A stretch of DNA of 64,000 nucleotides from Capra hircus (taxonomy: Eukaryota; Chordata; Mammalia; Artiodactyla; Bovidae): the NCBI RefSeq assembly GCF_001704415.2, contig NC_030831.1, positions 47,600,134 through 47,664,133 on the forward strand, read 5' to 3'. Of this stretch, positions 1 through 10,195 are shown piece by piece. A program made the translations under genes and the position numbers. Below the pieces are notes generated by a model. It worked only from the letters and a program-made list of their open reading frames with translations. It was not told the DNA's origin and did not search any database. The stretch's first letter is position 1. Every line of letters starts with the position of its first letter.

Positions 1-779
1 GGAGATCTTTAAGGATAGAATTGATTTTGCTGAGTAAAGCTGAGAAGGACATTCTACAGCTGCAGAAGCATTACATATGGGGAATATTTGGGGAATGGCC
101 AGACTGGCTGCGGTGGTGAGTAGTGTCAGAGAAGGATGGACAGATGGACTAACCCTGGATCACAGGGCTAAGGATCAGGGCTGGCCCCTGTAGGCTGAGA
201 GGCAGAAGGATGCTGAAAGGTTTTCCTGGTGGGATGACATCAAGCAAACTGTGTTTTAGGATGCTGACCCAGCAGCAGCCGTTACGGATGTTTTAAAGTC
301 TTGTTGAAGAAACCAGTAGAAATGGCTGTAGTTATGCGTTAGAGCCACACGCTTCCATTCTACTGTTGGAATAACCAGGCATGCAGTCCACTGAATTGCT
401 CCTTTCCAGACCCTGACTCTTAGCTGGGGACAGGCTGGGCAGGAAGCAGGACTCTGAGAATCCCGGGGTTCTGGGGTCCTATTGGAGATCAATCAAAACC
501 AGGAGCAAAGAGCTCTGTGTCACTGTAAAAATGGGATTCCAGTGACCGAAATGCAATGTGTACCTCATTTGTACCTAGCACGTGGCTCCAGGGGAGCTGA
601 AATGATGGACTTGAGAGAACGTGGTACACAGTCCTTCCAGGCCCCAAGACAAACCCTGGGCAGCCCAGGAGCCCTCTCATTTGGCTTTTGCACAAGTTCA
701 GCACTGGTGTTTAACTTTTTTCCCTTTTTTTTCTTGCTCCCTGTTATTTAAATGGTTTTAAACATGAAACTAGGCCAGG
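1..779. other. non-coding stretch, nothing recognised
   Basis: Mixed-composition DNA with no convincing exon, RNA gene or repeat that I recognise. The overlapping short frames on both strands show no protein-family motif. Confidence 0.5.
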
Positions 780-1000
780 AAAAGGGGGTAGCATTGTTTT
801 AATAATTAGCAATTACGATCGCTGCAATATTAATTGCATATTTCCATAGCAAACACTTCCCCAGAGGGCGGAAGGGAGTGGTGGTTAGAGACTGCCAGAG
901 CCTAAAACTGGAATTCCTAAGAACAGAAAAAGAAGAGAAAATCAACTTCTTCCATTTAAGCAAATTACCACGGGGACCACAGGCCCCTCTAATTAGCCCA
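780..1000. promoter_or_regulatory. candidate conserved non-coding element rich in homeodomain/POU-like sites
   Basis: Non-repetitive A/T-rich block. At 795-860 it contains TAATTAGCAATTA, the palindrome CGATCG and ATTAATTGCAT, close together. Such dense homeodomain and octamer-like words outside repeats are typical of developmental enhancers, but sequence alone cannot show conservation. I call it only because it differs from its surroundings and matches no repeat I know. Confidence 0.3.
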
Positions 1001-1354
1001 GCTCGCGGTAGCTGGTGAGCAGGCGGGGGCAGAGGCTTGCTCGGTACCGCCGGGCCTGCTGGCACAGACCCTTTCCCCATGATTTCTTTTTGTCATTTGG
1101 GCAAGACAGCAGCTTATTTCCAGGGGGTTGTGGGCTGGGCTGGAAGACGACACTCCAGATCTCAGTACCCCAGACCCCCAGGCTGGGGCCAGGGGTTCAA
1201 TTGTGCAAATCCTGACCCCAGAAGGGCAAAATGGGACAGGACCGTAGGCAATTCCACGTGGTGGCGCTTGGGGAAGGCCACCAGCAGGAAAGGACACCGA
1301 GCTGCCTTCTCAACAGTGTGACACAGATTAAGGGGTTCATGGTGGAATTGGGGG

Positions 1355-1520
1355 AATGAAAAAGCAGGAGTGGGGGAAGAACAGGAAGGAAGGAGGAGGA
1401 GAGAAGGGAGGGAAACCCAAGAGAAGGTACTGGCATAGAAGGAAGAAGCAAACAGAGGGAAAGACGGAATTGAACCAGCAAACAGAGGAAAGAGATCAGG
1501 GGGAAGAGTGTGGGGATTCA
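1355..1520 (+). repeat. purine-rich (GA)-biased tract
   Basis: Almost uninterrupted A and G on the plus strand, with GGAAGGAAGGAGGAGG-type runs. The opposite-strand frames across it (1162-1761, 199 codons) are rich in Ser, Leu, Pro and Phe because of this bias and are not evidence of a gene. Confidence 0.7.
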
Positions 1521-1849
1521 AAAGAAAAGGCCATGGCACCCTCAGGGCAAAGGAGAGACCAATCAGAGAGGACTTCTTGGAAGTGGAGTCCTTCACTACT
1601 GCTTTGCACTCAGCCCAGGAAGGACTTATGAGAATAAGGTGTTCCCACTGTAGCCCCAGCTTCAAGGATGCTAACAGGTTCACACAGGAGTCCCCAGATG
1701 TGTCCGGAAAAGCAGGATATTGGCAAAACCAATCACTCAGCAAAACCAATTCCCTGGGCACTGTCAGGGAAGGGAAGAGATAATAAGACAGTGACCTCAG
1801 AGTCCCAACAGTATCTTGTGTTTGCAGATCTCATGCCTGACACAATATC

Positions 1850-1965
1850 TCATTTCTTCTTCCTAGCAACAAGTAAGACAGGAATTGTTGTACCCATTTT
1901 ACAGACGGGAAGACTGAGGAAACCTATTCAAGATCATATACAGACAGGTTGAACTCTTTCAGACA
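1850..1965 (+). repeat. MIR SINE fragment
   Basis: The conserved MIR centre is visible: a 'cccattttacagacgg' block, then 'aagactgagga', then a degraded form of the segment that normally reads as a cleared-from-column 'caaggtcacacag' motif. Ancient and diverged. Confidence 0.55.
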
Positions 1966-2189
1966 CATCACCCTATCTCCCCAGTATCACCTTGCATTAG
2001 CCCCTGAGTCCTTGAAAACAAGTTTCCTAACAGAAGCAAGCCTGTCTGGCTGCATCTGTGCTGGACCTTCTCACTGCATTTGGAAAAATCTCATCAACCC
2101 AGCTCCTGGTCAGCTTTCCAGGACACACTGGCTCCATTTTAAAGTCATTTGCTGAGCAAAACTTCCAAATTCCTGAATAGAGACATTAT

Positions 2190-2440
2190 AGGGCAATAAT
2201 TCTCATTGTAAAAAGGGTTCCCCCTAAGGTGCCTTTAAATGGGGGCGCTCCCCTGTGCATGGAAGCGTTTGTTTACAGATCATCGACTCCTCAATGGAGA
2301 AGCTGGGAGGCTTGACAGAGAAAACTTACAAAATGTCTCTAGCTGCTTTCAGTGGAAAAAGATAAACAATGAAAATAAAGGGAATGTTGTTCGGAGAGAA
2401 GGGAATCCAATTGTGCAAGGATAATGAGGGGATCATACTT
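2190..2440. other. unique A/T-leaning block with forkhead-like words
   Basis: No repeat recognised. Contains GTTTGTTTACAGA near 2268 and GATAAACAATGAAAATAAAG near 2360, which resemble forkhead and SOX sites. Listed as a weak candidate regulatory block only. Confidence 0.2.
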
Positions 2441-2524
2441 CACGCACACAAGCACCCATCATCTCCCACGCTCTTCACCCCTCCCGCCCCCATCCCCACC
2501 CCATCCGTACCCCTGGTCAGGACA

Positions 2525-2650
2525 GCCTAGGTGCTGCTATCATCTGATACAGGAGCAACCCCGTAAGGAAGGGCAGGTGAAGAAAATGAGGCCCAGAAGG
2601 TCCCAGTGCCTGTCTGAGATCCCTAGCTTGTACGTGACTCCAAACCTCTC
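2525..2650 (+). repeat. possible MIR fragment
   Basis: A degraded 'gaaaatgaggcccagaaggtcc' core (2581-2602), followed by a short related stretch, fits the MIR centre in plus orientation. Highly diverged. Confidence 0.35.
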
Positions 2651-3357
2651 CCCACCTTTGATGTTTCTACGACTGCTTTATGCCCCCCTGCCCCACTGGT
2701 GATGAGGGAGGGATTCTTGCCCTAGGGTTGTGGAGATGGCCTGGCACACATCGCCCAACACTGGACAGGTGAGACAGGAAGCAATTTCTTAGTCTCAGAT
2801 GCTCAAAGCCCAGAGGAGAAACCCAGGGTGCACCCCACTGAGCCTCGAAAGATCAGGGCTGGTGGGCACCAGGCTGCAGGAACAAGAGTGTCGGGCGGCC
2901 TCTGGTTCCCACTGGAAGGTGTGATTGGCTTGGTTGAATAATTCTGAGGCTGACAGAGGAACTTAAGTCCACTCACAGGAAAAGCAGAAACGGTGTGGGA
3001 CACTGCTCCCCCCCCACCCCCCGCAATGAGGGTCGTCTGGGCGGGGAGCCCTATGCGTGGGGGCAGAGTCGGGGAAGGGAACATACACCAAAGCATTTGA
3101 GGGACGCCAAGGTCACAGCCATCCGGGGAGCACATAGTATCAGACGCTAACCTCAGGTCTTACACTGCAGAGGTCCCCTTGCTGGAGAGGCCAGCTTTCT
3201 CAGTGAGCCCATTTCCAGTAACACGGCCACAGGCTCCTAAGAAACAATGCCAGCCAACAACCAAACCAGGTCAGGAAGGGCCTGTCCTGAAGGAGGCCCC
3301 AGGGCCTGCCGCCACCCCCCCCCCTTCCCCCATTCTGGGCTGGGGTAGAGACTGGCT

Positions 3358-3553
3358 GGGCTTCCCTTGTGGCTCAGCTGGTAAAGAATCCGCCTAAAAT
3401 GTGGGAGACCTGGGTTCGATCCCTACATTGCGAAGATCCCCTGGAGAAGGGAAAGACTACCCACTCCGGCATTCCTGCCTGGAGAAGTCCATAGACTGTA
3501 TAGTCCATGGGGTTGCAAAGAGTAGGACACAACTGAGCGACTTTCACTTCACT
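3358..3553 (+). mobile_element. Bov-tA SINE
   Basis: A tRNA-Glu-derived head runs from 'gggcttccc' through an A-box-like 'tggctcagctggtaaag' and a B-box 'ggttcgatccc'. It is followed by the BovB-derived Bov-A unit, which ends in 'cacaactgagcgactttcacttcact'-type sequence. This is a ruminant-specific non-autonomous element mobilised by BovB. The short frames in both orientations here (for example 3374-3571 minus) are SINE artefacts. Confidence 0.93.
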
Positions 3554-3629
3554 GGAGACTGGCTGATCCAACTGCAGTTGAGAAAATGCACTCCCCCACC
3601 CTCCCCATTAACAAGTCTGTAAGGCTTTG

Positions 3630-3820
3630 TTCGCTCTGTGTGTGTACAAATATTACCTGCTGTATTTTTTTTATCTTACTTACTTATCCCTGGGAATCTA
3701 TCTCAAAGCCGCCTTTAGAAACTCCTAAGTAGGATGTAATGCGTGGATTTCCGCATCTGCTACAATGTAGTTATTCCCCAGACTTTAGAAAGCGGGAGGA
3801 CAGAGCCAAAGAAGAAACAT
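3630..3820 (+). repeat. unidentified duplicated element, copy A
   Basis: Copy A aligns in direct orientation with 8567-8755. The best core, GAAACTCCTAAGTAGGATGTAAT (3718-3740, written here as two parts GAAACTCCTAAG + TAGGATGTAAT), is identical over 23 bp in copy B (8650-8672). Upstream, TCAAAGCCGCC (3703-3713) is also identical and AGGCTTTGTT (3631-3640) is shared. Outside these blocks the copies are strongly diverged with small indels. I do not recognise it as a known transposon. No long frame is shared between the copies, so a protein-coding exon is unlikely. Confidence 0.6.
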
Positions 3821-4044
3821 GTTTAACCCAGCAGCAGCCTATGGCGGGGGAGTGAGGGGAAGGCGTGGGGGTGGGGAGGAGGGAAGGGACAGAGGGAGAC
3901 CCAGAGTAGGGAGACCCGGAGCAGCTCCTGCGCCTGCTTCTTCCAAGAATTTGCTGAATGCTTTCTGTCCACATCAACTTTATTTACCGTGGCCAGGGAC
4001 ACCAGGCACTGTAGGGGGAGGAAAGTGTGGAGTGGGGGTCCTCA

Positions 4045-4232
4045 GTCTCCAAGATCTAATGTCAGATGATCGATCTGAAGTGGAGCTGATATAATAATGA
4101 TAGAAATAAAATCCACAATAAACGTATTGCTCTTGAACCATCCTGAAACCATTCCCTACCAGTGGTCCATGGAAAACTGTCTTCTATGAAACCAGTCCGT
4201 GGTACCAAAAATGTTGGGGACAGCTGGTATCG
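4045..4232 (+). mobile_element. old MER-type DNA transposon fragment
   Basis: Resembles a common non-autonomous mammalian DNA transposon. It has an 'aagatctaatgtcagatgatc' segment followed by the 'ccatcctgaaaccattcc', 'aaccagtccgtggtacc' and 'ttggggacagctg' end. Family assignment (hAT-like) is from memory of the pattern and was not searched. Confidence 0.5.
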
Positions 4233-4255
4233 AGGTAAGTCCAGAGGTAACTATC

Positions 4256-4472
4256 CTGTGTGTGTGCGCTAAATCACTTCTGTCGTGTCTGACTCTTTGT
4301 GACTCTATTGACCATAACCCGCCAGGTTTCTCTGCCCATGGGATTCTCCAGGCAAGAATCCTGGAGTAGATGGCCATTTCCTCCTCCAAGGGATCTTCCC
4401 CACCCAGGGACTGAACCTGCGCCTCTTAATTCTGCCACAGTGGGAGATGGGGTCTTTACCACTACTGCCACA
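4256..4472 (-). mobile_element. Bov-tA SINE
   Basis: Reverse-strand copy. It starts with the Bov-A end ('gctaaatcacttctgtcgtgtc...') and continues through 'gggattctccaggcaagaatcctggagt' toward the degraded tRNA-like head, which contains 'ggactgaacctg' and 'ggtctttaccactactgcca'. The 77- and 65-codon frames here are typical SINE-encoded peptides. Confidence 0.9.
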
Positions 4473-4499
4473 TAATGTCAAAAATGTTCTCAATGCAAT

Positions 4500-4945
4500 G
4501 TTTACAGAGTGAAGTAAGCCAGAAAGAAAAACACCAACACAGTATACTAATGCATATATATATGGAATTTAGAAAGACGGTAATGATAACCCTGTATGCG
4601 AGACAGCAAAAGAGACACAGATGTATAGAACAGGCTTTTGGACTCTGTGGGAGAGGAAGAGGATGGGATGATTTGGGAGAATGGCATTAAAACATGTATA
4701 ACATCATATATGAGATGAATCGCCAGTCCAGGTCCGATGCAGGGTGTAGGATGCTTGGGGCTGGTGCACTGGGATGACCCAGAGGGATGGTACGGGGAAG
4801 GAGGGGGGTTCAGGACAGGGACCATGTGTATACCTGTGGCGGATTCGTGTTGATGTATGGCAAAAACAATACAATATTGTAAAGTAATTAACCTCCAATT
4901 AAAATAAATAAATTTTAAAAATAAAAAATAATAAAATAAAGAGTA
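4500..4945 (+). mobile_element. ruminant L1 3' end (5'-truncated LINE-1)
   Basis: Begins at the 'agtgaagtaagccagaaag' segment and runs through 'ggaatttagaaagacggtaa', 'ttttggactctgtggga' and 'ggcggattcgtgttgatgtatgg'. It ends in an A/T-rich tail of AAATAAAT units (4903-4942). This is the non-coding 3' region of ruminant L1, with no ORF2 retained. Confidence 0.85.
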
Positions 4946-6045
4946 TTTCAAAGAGAAGAACGCAAAACTTGTTTTATAATTATAACTAAGTAAGGGCAAA
5001 AATTAAATGATAACCTAGAAACATGAAAGCCCTTAGTAATAACTGTGTAGTGGATGGGACTGTTTGATTTTTCCTTTTGAAAGTAAACAAGTTATAATAA
5101 TCGTATTTGGATAACTGCAATATTTTGGTGTAACTATAGTTTGGGGGTAACTGGTAAGAATCAGGAATGATAAAAGCACATGTTATCACCATCTGAGTAC
5201 TAATGGTTCAGTTAAGATACAGCTTGAATCCATCACCAAAATACCTCTTCACTGAAGGAAGATGAAGAGGATGATGGCTTAGCTTGAAATTCAGGACTTT
5301 TCCGGAACCTGAGGCAGCTGCCGGACAGAGGAAGTGCTGGAGATAGACGCAGACACAAGGATCCTCCTCCAGCTCACCTTTTGACCAGGCCAGGTCTCCA
5401 GAGAAGATGGCATTGTCCCTACTGTCTTTTCTTCCTTCGTGGAAGACCACCCCCACCCCATCATTAAAGAACCAGAACTTGCATCACTGAACCTAAAGCA
5501 CCACAGGCAGGACCCTGCAGGAGGACCAACCAACTGCAACCAGGGGCCTCCCACGTGGCTCTTGGAACCCTGAGAGAAGGGAATAAGGCTCAAAATGCTC
5601 TCTGCTGAGCTCTGCCCTCTCAGCACGTCCACACCTTGTCACCACGCAGCGAGGTTTCCAGTGAACCCAGGATCAGGGAGAAGTGGCAGGAAGCTCCAGG
5701 GTCATCTCATCCCTGTTCTCACGCCTCTGTGATGCCACAGGGAGGGTTACCAACTGGAACTGGGCAGGAGCAAGGCCACGAGGACACAGCCCTGGGGTCC
5801 GCAGAGCGTTGTGGCTCAGCAACAGAGCACAGATGTGGGGACAGGCCGGCCCCACAGCTCTAAGCTCTGAGGTCTCCTCCGGTTTCTCCTAAGTCTCCAG
5901 CCCAACTTCCATGACCCGAGTCAACACCACTTCTCTGCCCGGCTCCCTTCCCCAAAGCCCACCACTTCCTGCCCCAGGATTAGTAGGCACAAGCACACAC
6001 TGGGGCTTCCCAGGAGGAGACCCTCCACGTTGCATCTGGGCAGAG
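4946..6045. other. non-coding stretch, nothing recognised
   Basis: No gene or clear repeat. The 5208-5632 minus frames overlap one another in different phases and show no family motif. Confidence 0.5.
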
Positions 6046-6286
6046 TATTTTATCCTACATTACGTTATGTTGTAGTCTCCAATAATATTATATTCCACGA
6101 TGTTATTATTAGCACCAATATTATCTCTATTAGCATTATGTCACTAGCACTATTATTATTTCTAATAGTATTCTCCTCTTCAATATTACAATGCTCTCCA
6201 TCATTATTTTTATTATGTCTAATATTATTATCATCTTCAATATTATAATTCTCTCCAATATTATTTTTATTATCTACAGTGAGTGG
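6046..6286 (+). repeat. degenerate ATT-rich repeat with a 57-bp tandem unit
   Basis: A trinucleotide-biased (ATT/TAT) region. Its last part is two copies of a 57-bp unit (6177-6233 and 6234-about 6286), each starting TCTTCAATATTA and containing CTCTCC...TTATTTTTATTAT. The frames on both strands are Ile/Asn-rich low-complexity translations. Confidence 0.75.
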
Positions 6287-6939
6287 GGTAGTGGCCGTAA
6301 TGAAAGATTTCTGGGTGTACATGGGCCGCAAAGGTCAGCCAAGGACAAGTCCATGCTTGAGGGGATGAGTGCATTTGGATGGACAGGTCAGAGGTCAGGG
6401 AAGGTCAGGGCTGAGTGAGGACTGTGAAGCCCTGAGCCATGGGCAGGAATCAGCAGTGTGGCTTGACAAGTACAGGGACTCTGGGCAGGAGGGCATTGCA
6501 GGGACATGAGCAGGCCTGGCTGAGGGGACAGCTGAGGTCCATGGCTGTCATTACCACTTCTGGCCAATGCCAGTCCCCCTGTGAGCCTGGGAGACACTGT
6601 GCCATGGAGGAGAAGTGCTGGAGACGGGCAACTGCCTCAAACTGTTCTGGGAATGAGAAAGAGTAGAAATAAGTAATGAACAGGCAAAATACAAGATAAA
6701 TTTTAGAAGACAGAAATGTTAGAGCTAGGAAGGAATATTGTGTGATTCCAGTTAAAGCTTGAGTCCACAGATAGAGATACCAAGTCTCATGAAGCTGCAG
6801 GATTTCCTAAGCGTCATAATGGATCCAGGATTCAAAATCAAGGTCTGTGAATCCCCAGACCATGTCTGTCCATGCCCCTTGCTGCCCCTGGCGTGGTCCC
6901 GGGTCCAAGGCATGCTGCTGTTTGCCATCTGTCTCCTCC

Positions 6940-7115
6940 AGAGGAATATGAGTCCCGTAAGAGCAGACATTGTGTCAGTTTGTTCCTCCAGCATCTAGAC
7001 CACTGCCTGGCACATAGCAGATGTTCCTCTAAAGGAACAGAATCCAGTGGGTGGAACGGAATGGAAAGAAGAGGTGAAATGGATGGACTGGAGGGAATGG
7101 AATGGAATAGAGTTA
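6940..7115 (+). repeat. L2 LINE 3' tail followed by degenerate (GGAAT)n
   Basis: 'gagcagacattgtgtc', 'tagaccactgcctggcacatagcagatg' is the characteristic L2 3' end. It is followed (7054-7115) by GGAAT/GGAATGG-like imperfect pentamers that probably grew from the L2 tail. Confidence 0.55.
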
Positions 7116-8560
7116 GTAAAGATGGAATGAGAAATCTGGAGTCCTGACCCCCACATAATTTACAGGCAGCAAAGAAGCCCAAACCTCCTCTCTTCCATCC
7201 TCCCACTTGGGGGATATACCACTTCTTTCTCCAGCCAACATGTCTCTACCCCAAGCAAGGATGGACAGGTTCTCTGGCACCGGTTGGGGTGCAAGGAACG
7301 AGCCAATCTCTTGCCTCGGGGCTGGAGGGCAGAGAACTGAAGTCTGTGTCCTCTATGAGAGCAGCTTTGGGATGTGAAGAGCAGTTGGTTAACCACAGGT
7401 GGAGAGACGGACCCTGATCCAAGTTGGATCTTTCACCGAAGTAGCCCAGAGAGCCGAAGGAAGGCTCAGAAAGTGAAACTGAGGGCCCTCCCCTGAGCCT
7501 GTGATACAAAAGTGGTCACAAGTTTCCAGCCATCCTGGGAGAGACCTGCAGAGAGACCCACAGAAGGTTTAGGTGCGAGCTCTCCAGTTCACTAACCTCT
7601 ATTTCAATTCCGCAATTCCGCAATCCCGCAATACCTACTAGACGGCCTGGGGGAAATCAGATCCTTGGGTTTGCACGTGATTCAGGTGAAGAGCGGAGAC
7701 ATTCACCACAACCACAGTACAAGCCCTCAGCCTCCCTTGTGCCGGGAGCACACCTCCACAGCACCCACATGTTGGACCACTGTATTCTCCTGCCACTGGG
7801 GGTGGGATCTCTGACCGCTGCCGCTCCTGCCCCCATTACGATCTGCCCCAGTTCCGTCACCATTCACGAGCCGTTAAGTCTTTATTACTTTAAACCTGTT
7901 CCTGCTTGCAGACCCCAAGCTAGACACGTCATTGACGTGAGTCTTGTCAGCGACACAATTCCATCAGAGCCTTTGAGGTTGAGATAGACATGAGCTCACT
8001 GTCTAGTCTCCCCAGTGCCCTGGTCTTTTAGGGCAGTAGTGGGGACTGCCTGTCCTGAATTCAGGAGTTTGTGTGTTCTCTGCTATTTATCATGGGCCTT
8101 GTCACACGTGACCATCCATCTCTTCCTTACAACCACCTGCACCAGCACCCACCACCATCACACCACTGAATGCCCAGCACCATCACACCACTCCCAAGCA
8201 ATCCTATGATCTCACTGCTGTGTGCCCACTGGTCCCGTCAGCCCTCCTTGGCTTCAGAGCATCCATCTGCCCGTGACTTGGCTCCTGGCTTTCAGGTCCT
8301 TGTCCTTCCAGCCTTGCTCCCAGCCTTGTCTCAACTCCACCAGCTCTGACTCCCCAGCCAGTTGCCCACAGCCCACCATCCAATATGGCACCCCTCTCCA
8401 ATCTACTCCTCACCCAGCCTGGGAACCAGAAACTAGCCCATCAACCTCCACTTGCTCCGGCAGGAGGGGTTGGGGGTGAGAGAAAAAGAGCCAGGAGAGC
8501 AATGGGCTACTGACTACAAATTCCATTTCCCCTCCCAGCTCTGGCTGTTTAAACAGCTAG
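7116..8560. other. non-coding stretch, nothing recognised
   Basis: Unique-looking DNA without a recognisable exon or repeat. 8140-8200 has a CACCA/CATCACACCA-rich patch. The frames at 7657-7987 and 8204-8479 have no domain motif. Confidence 0.5.
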
Positions 8561-8566
8561 GAGACA

Positions 8567-8755
8567 GGCTTTGTTGCCTACATGTACACGTTAGCACACT
8601 GTCGTCTAGCCTGCTTATCTTCAGGAATTTGTTTCAAAGCCGCCATTTGGAAACTCCTAAGTAGGATGTAATTCGGAGGATTTTATGTTCTGCTCACTGT
8701 CTGGTAAAGTAGTTTATTCCACAAACCCCTGGCAGATCAGAGAAAAAGAAGATGC
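8567..8755 (+). repeat. unidentified duplicated element, copy B
   Basis: Direct-orientation partner of 3630-3820, about 4.9 kb away. The 23-bp core at 8650-8672 is identical to copy A, as is TCAAAGCCGCC at 8634-8644. CAGGCTTTGTT and CTTATC...GGAAT blocks are also shared. Divergence outside these blocks suggests an old duplication, or two insertions of an ancient repeat with a constrained centre. Confidence 0.6.
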
Positions 8756-9110
8756 AAGAAAAGCAAGGCTGCTCTCTGCTCACTGTCCTAGCCTCGGCTG
8801 CCTTGCCTAGGCAGCGTCTGCGTGAAGTTTCTTAATGTCTAAAGTTTATGTTCTCAACTCGGGTTGTTAGTATGAAAGAAACAGTCTGTAAATGGCATTT
8901 AAAAGCAAATTGGATTTTCTTCCCCCAGCTGATACAGCCCTCGGTTCTGCTTGCTAGAGGACGCAGTTTACTTCTCATCTGAAACAGCCATTTGTCATGT
9001 GTCAGAGGATCTGAAATAAAATTCCTTTGTGTACGACTGTCTAATAAAGAGGTTCTTAACGTTAATAATTTACTCTAAATGCCTTTCACACTTTGTCTCC
9101 CTCATACCTT
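8756..9110. other. unique A/T-leaning non-coding block
   Basis: No repeat recognised. Contains TTAACGTTAATAATTTA (9057-9073) and AATAAAATTCC (9014-9024). It directly follows copy B of the duplicated element and could be part of the same regulatory block. Weak candidate only. Confidence 0.25.
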
Positions 9111-9870
9111 CAATCTGAGTCATGGAAGCTGGAGGGTGTACGAGGATTTCTGAAGATCCCGAAGATGTGTTCTGGAATAACATTCACACCAAACACCCAC
9201 CTTCTTGCTATGCGAGACCAGTGACTCCATTTGCAGATGTTAATGTGGGTCAGGAAAGCTTCTCCCGTGGTGGGGAGGAAGCCTAAACCCTTGGGATGCA
9301 GGAAGGGAGAGAGCAGGAGCCTGGTCTGGAACAGCAGATGGAAGGGCAAGAGAGAGGCTCCTGGACACTGGACACTCAGCAGCGTCTACTGGGGTACATC
9401 AGTGCGAGGCACTCTGCTTACCAGCGGAGCCACAGGCACAAACCCAAAAGATGCTTCACCTTCCAGGCCTTTCTGGAATGAGATGGGGAACAAATCAATC
9501 GAGTAATTGACAAATGTGGGCAGACCTGTTCAACTTTGTAAACACAGTGTATACATCACCTATCTGGCCCTCCCCACCCCCATGGATCCCTTTCCCCTGG
9601 CTGCTGTTGCTCCTTGGGCACATTCCCTTTAGTGCGTGTCCTGCTTTGGGGGGCTATAAATGATCAGACCACAAATGGTTCCGGAGTCTGGGAAGTCCAA
9701 GACCAAGGTGTTGACAGATCCAGTGTCTGGTGATAGCCTGCTTCCTGGCTCAAGGGCATCCTCTCATCACATCCTCACAGGGCAAGAGCAGAGAGATAGA
9801 TAGCAAGTGCTCACGTGTCTCCTTATGAGGGCACTTATCCCATCCACAAGGACTCCATCCTCGTGACCTT

Positions 9871-10097
9871 GGTGGTGGTTTAGTCGCTAAGTCATGTCCG
9901 ACTCTGCGACCTCACGGACTACAGCTCACCAGGGTCCTCTGTCCATGGGATTTCCCAGGCAAGAACACTAGAGTGAGTTGCCATTTCCTGCTCCAGGGGA
10001 TCTTCCTGACTCGGAGATTGAACCTGTGTCTTCTGCATGGTAGACAGTCTCCTGCATTGCAGGCAGATGCTTTACTGCTGAGCCACCCGGGAAGCCC
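9871..10097 (-). mobile_element. Bov-tA SINE with target-site duplication
   Basis: Inserted in the MaLR LTR. The flanks CCTCGTGACCTT (9859-9870) and CCTCATGAACTT (10098-10109) match at 10 of 12 positions and are the target-site duplication. The tRNA-like head is at the high-coordinate end ('gagccacccgggaagcc'). Confidence 0.92.
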
Positions 10098-10134
10098 CCT
10101 CATGAACTTATCATCTCCAAAAGGCCCAACCCTT

Positions 10135-10153
10135 AATACTAATACTAATACTA
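10135..10153 (+). repeat. short (TAATAC)n repeat
   Basis: Three consecutive TAATAC hexamers within the LTR remnant. Confidence 0.7.
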
Positions 10154-10195
10154 TCACAATGAATTTTGGGGACCCAGGCATTCAGGCCATAACAA

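Larger units (their letters stand above)
9646..10195 (-). mobile_element. ERVL-MaLR solo LTR (MLT1/MST-like), split by a SINE
   Basis: Inverted-orientation LTR text: 'ggagtctgggaagtccaag', 'acagatccagtgtctggtga', 'cttatgagggcacttatccc', and, after the SINE, 'ggcccaacccttaatac', 'acccaggcattcaggccataacaattc'. This is a non-coding ancient retroviral LTR remnant. The SINE at 9871-10097 sits inside it. Confidence 0.7.

Noticed and set aside
1162..1761. 199-codon minus-strand frame
   Set aside because: It runs antisense through a purine-rich tract. It is Ser/Leu/Pro/Phe-biased with no domain motif, and other frames are open over the same bases.
7054..7115. GGAAT pentamers, possible satellite-III-type centromeric DNA
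   Set aside because: Only about 60 bp, imperfect, and directly attached to an L2 tail, so a local expansion is more likely.
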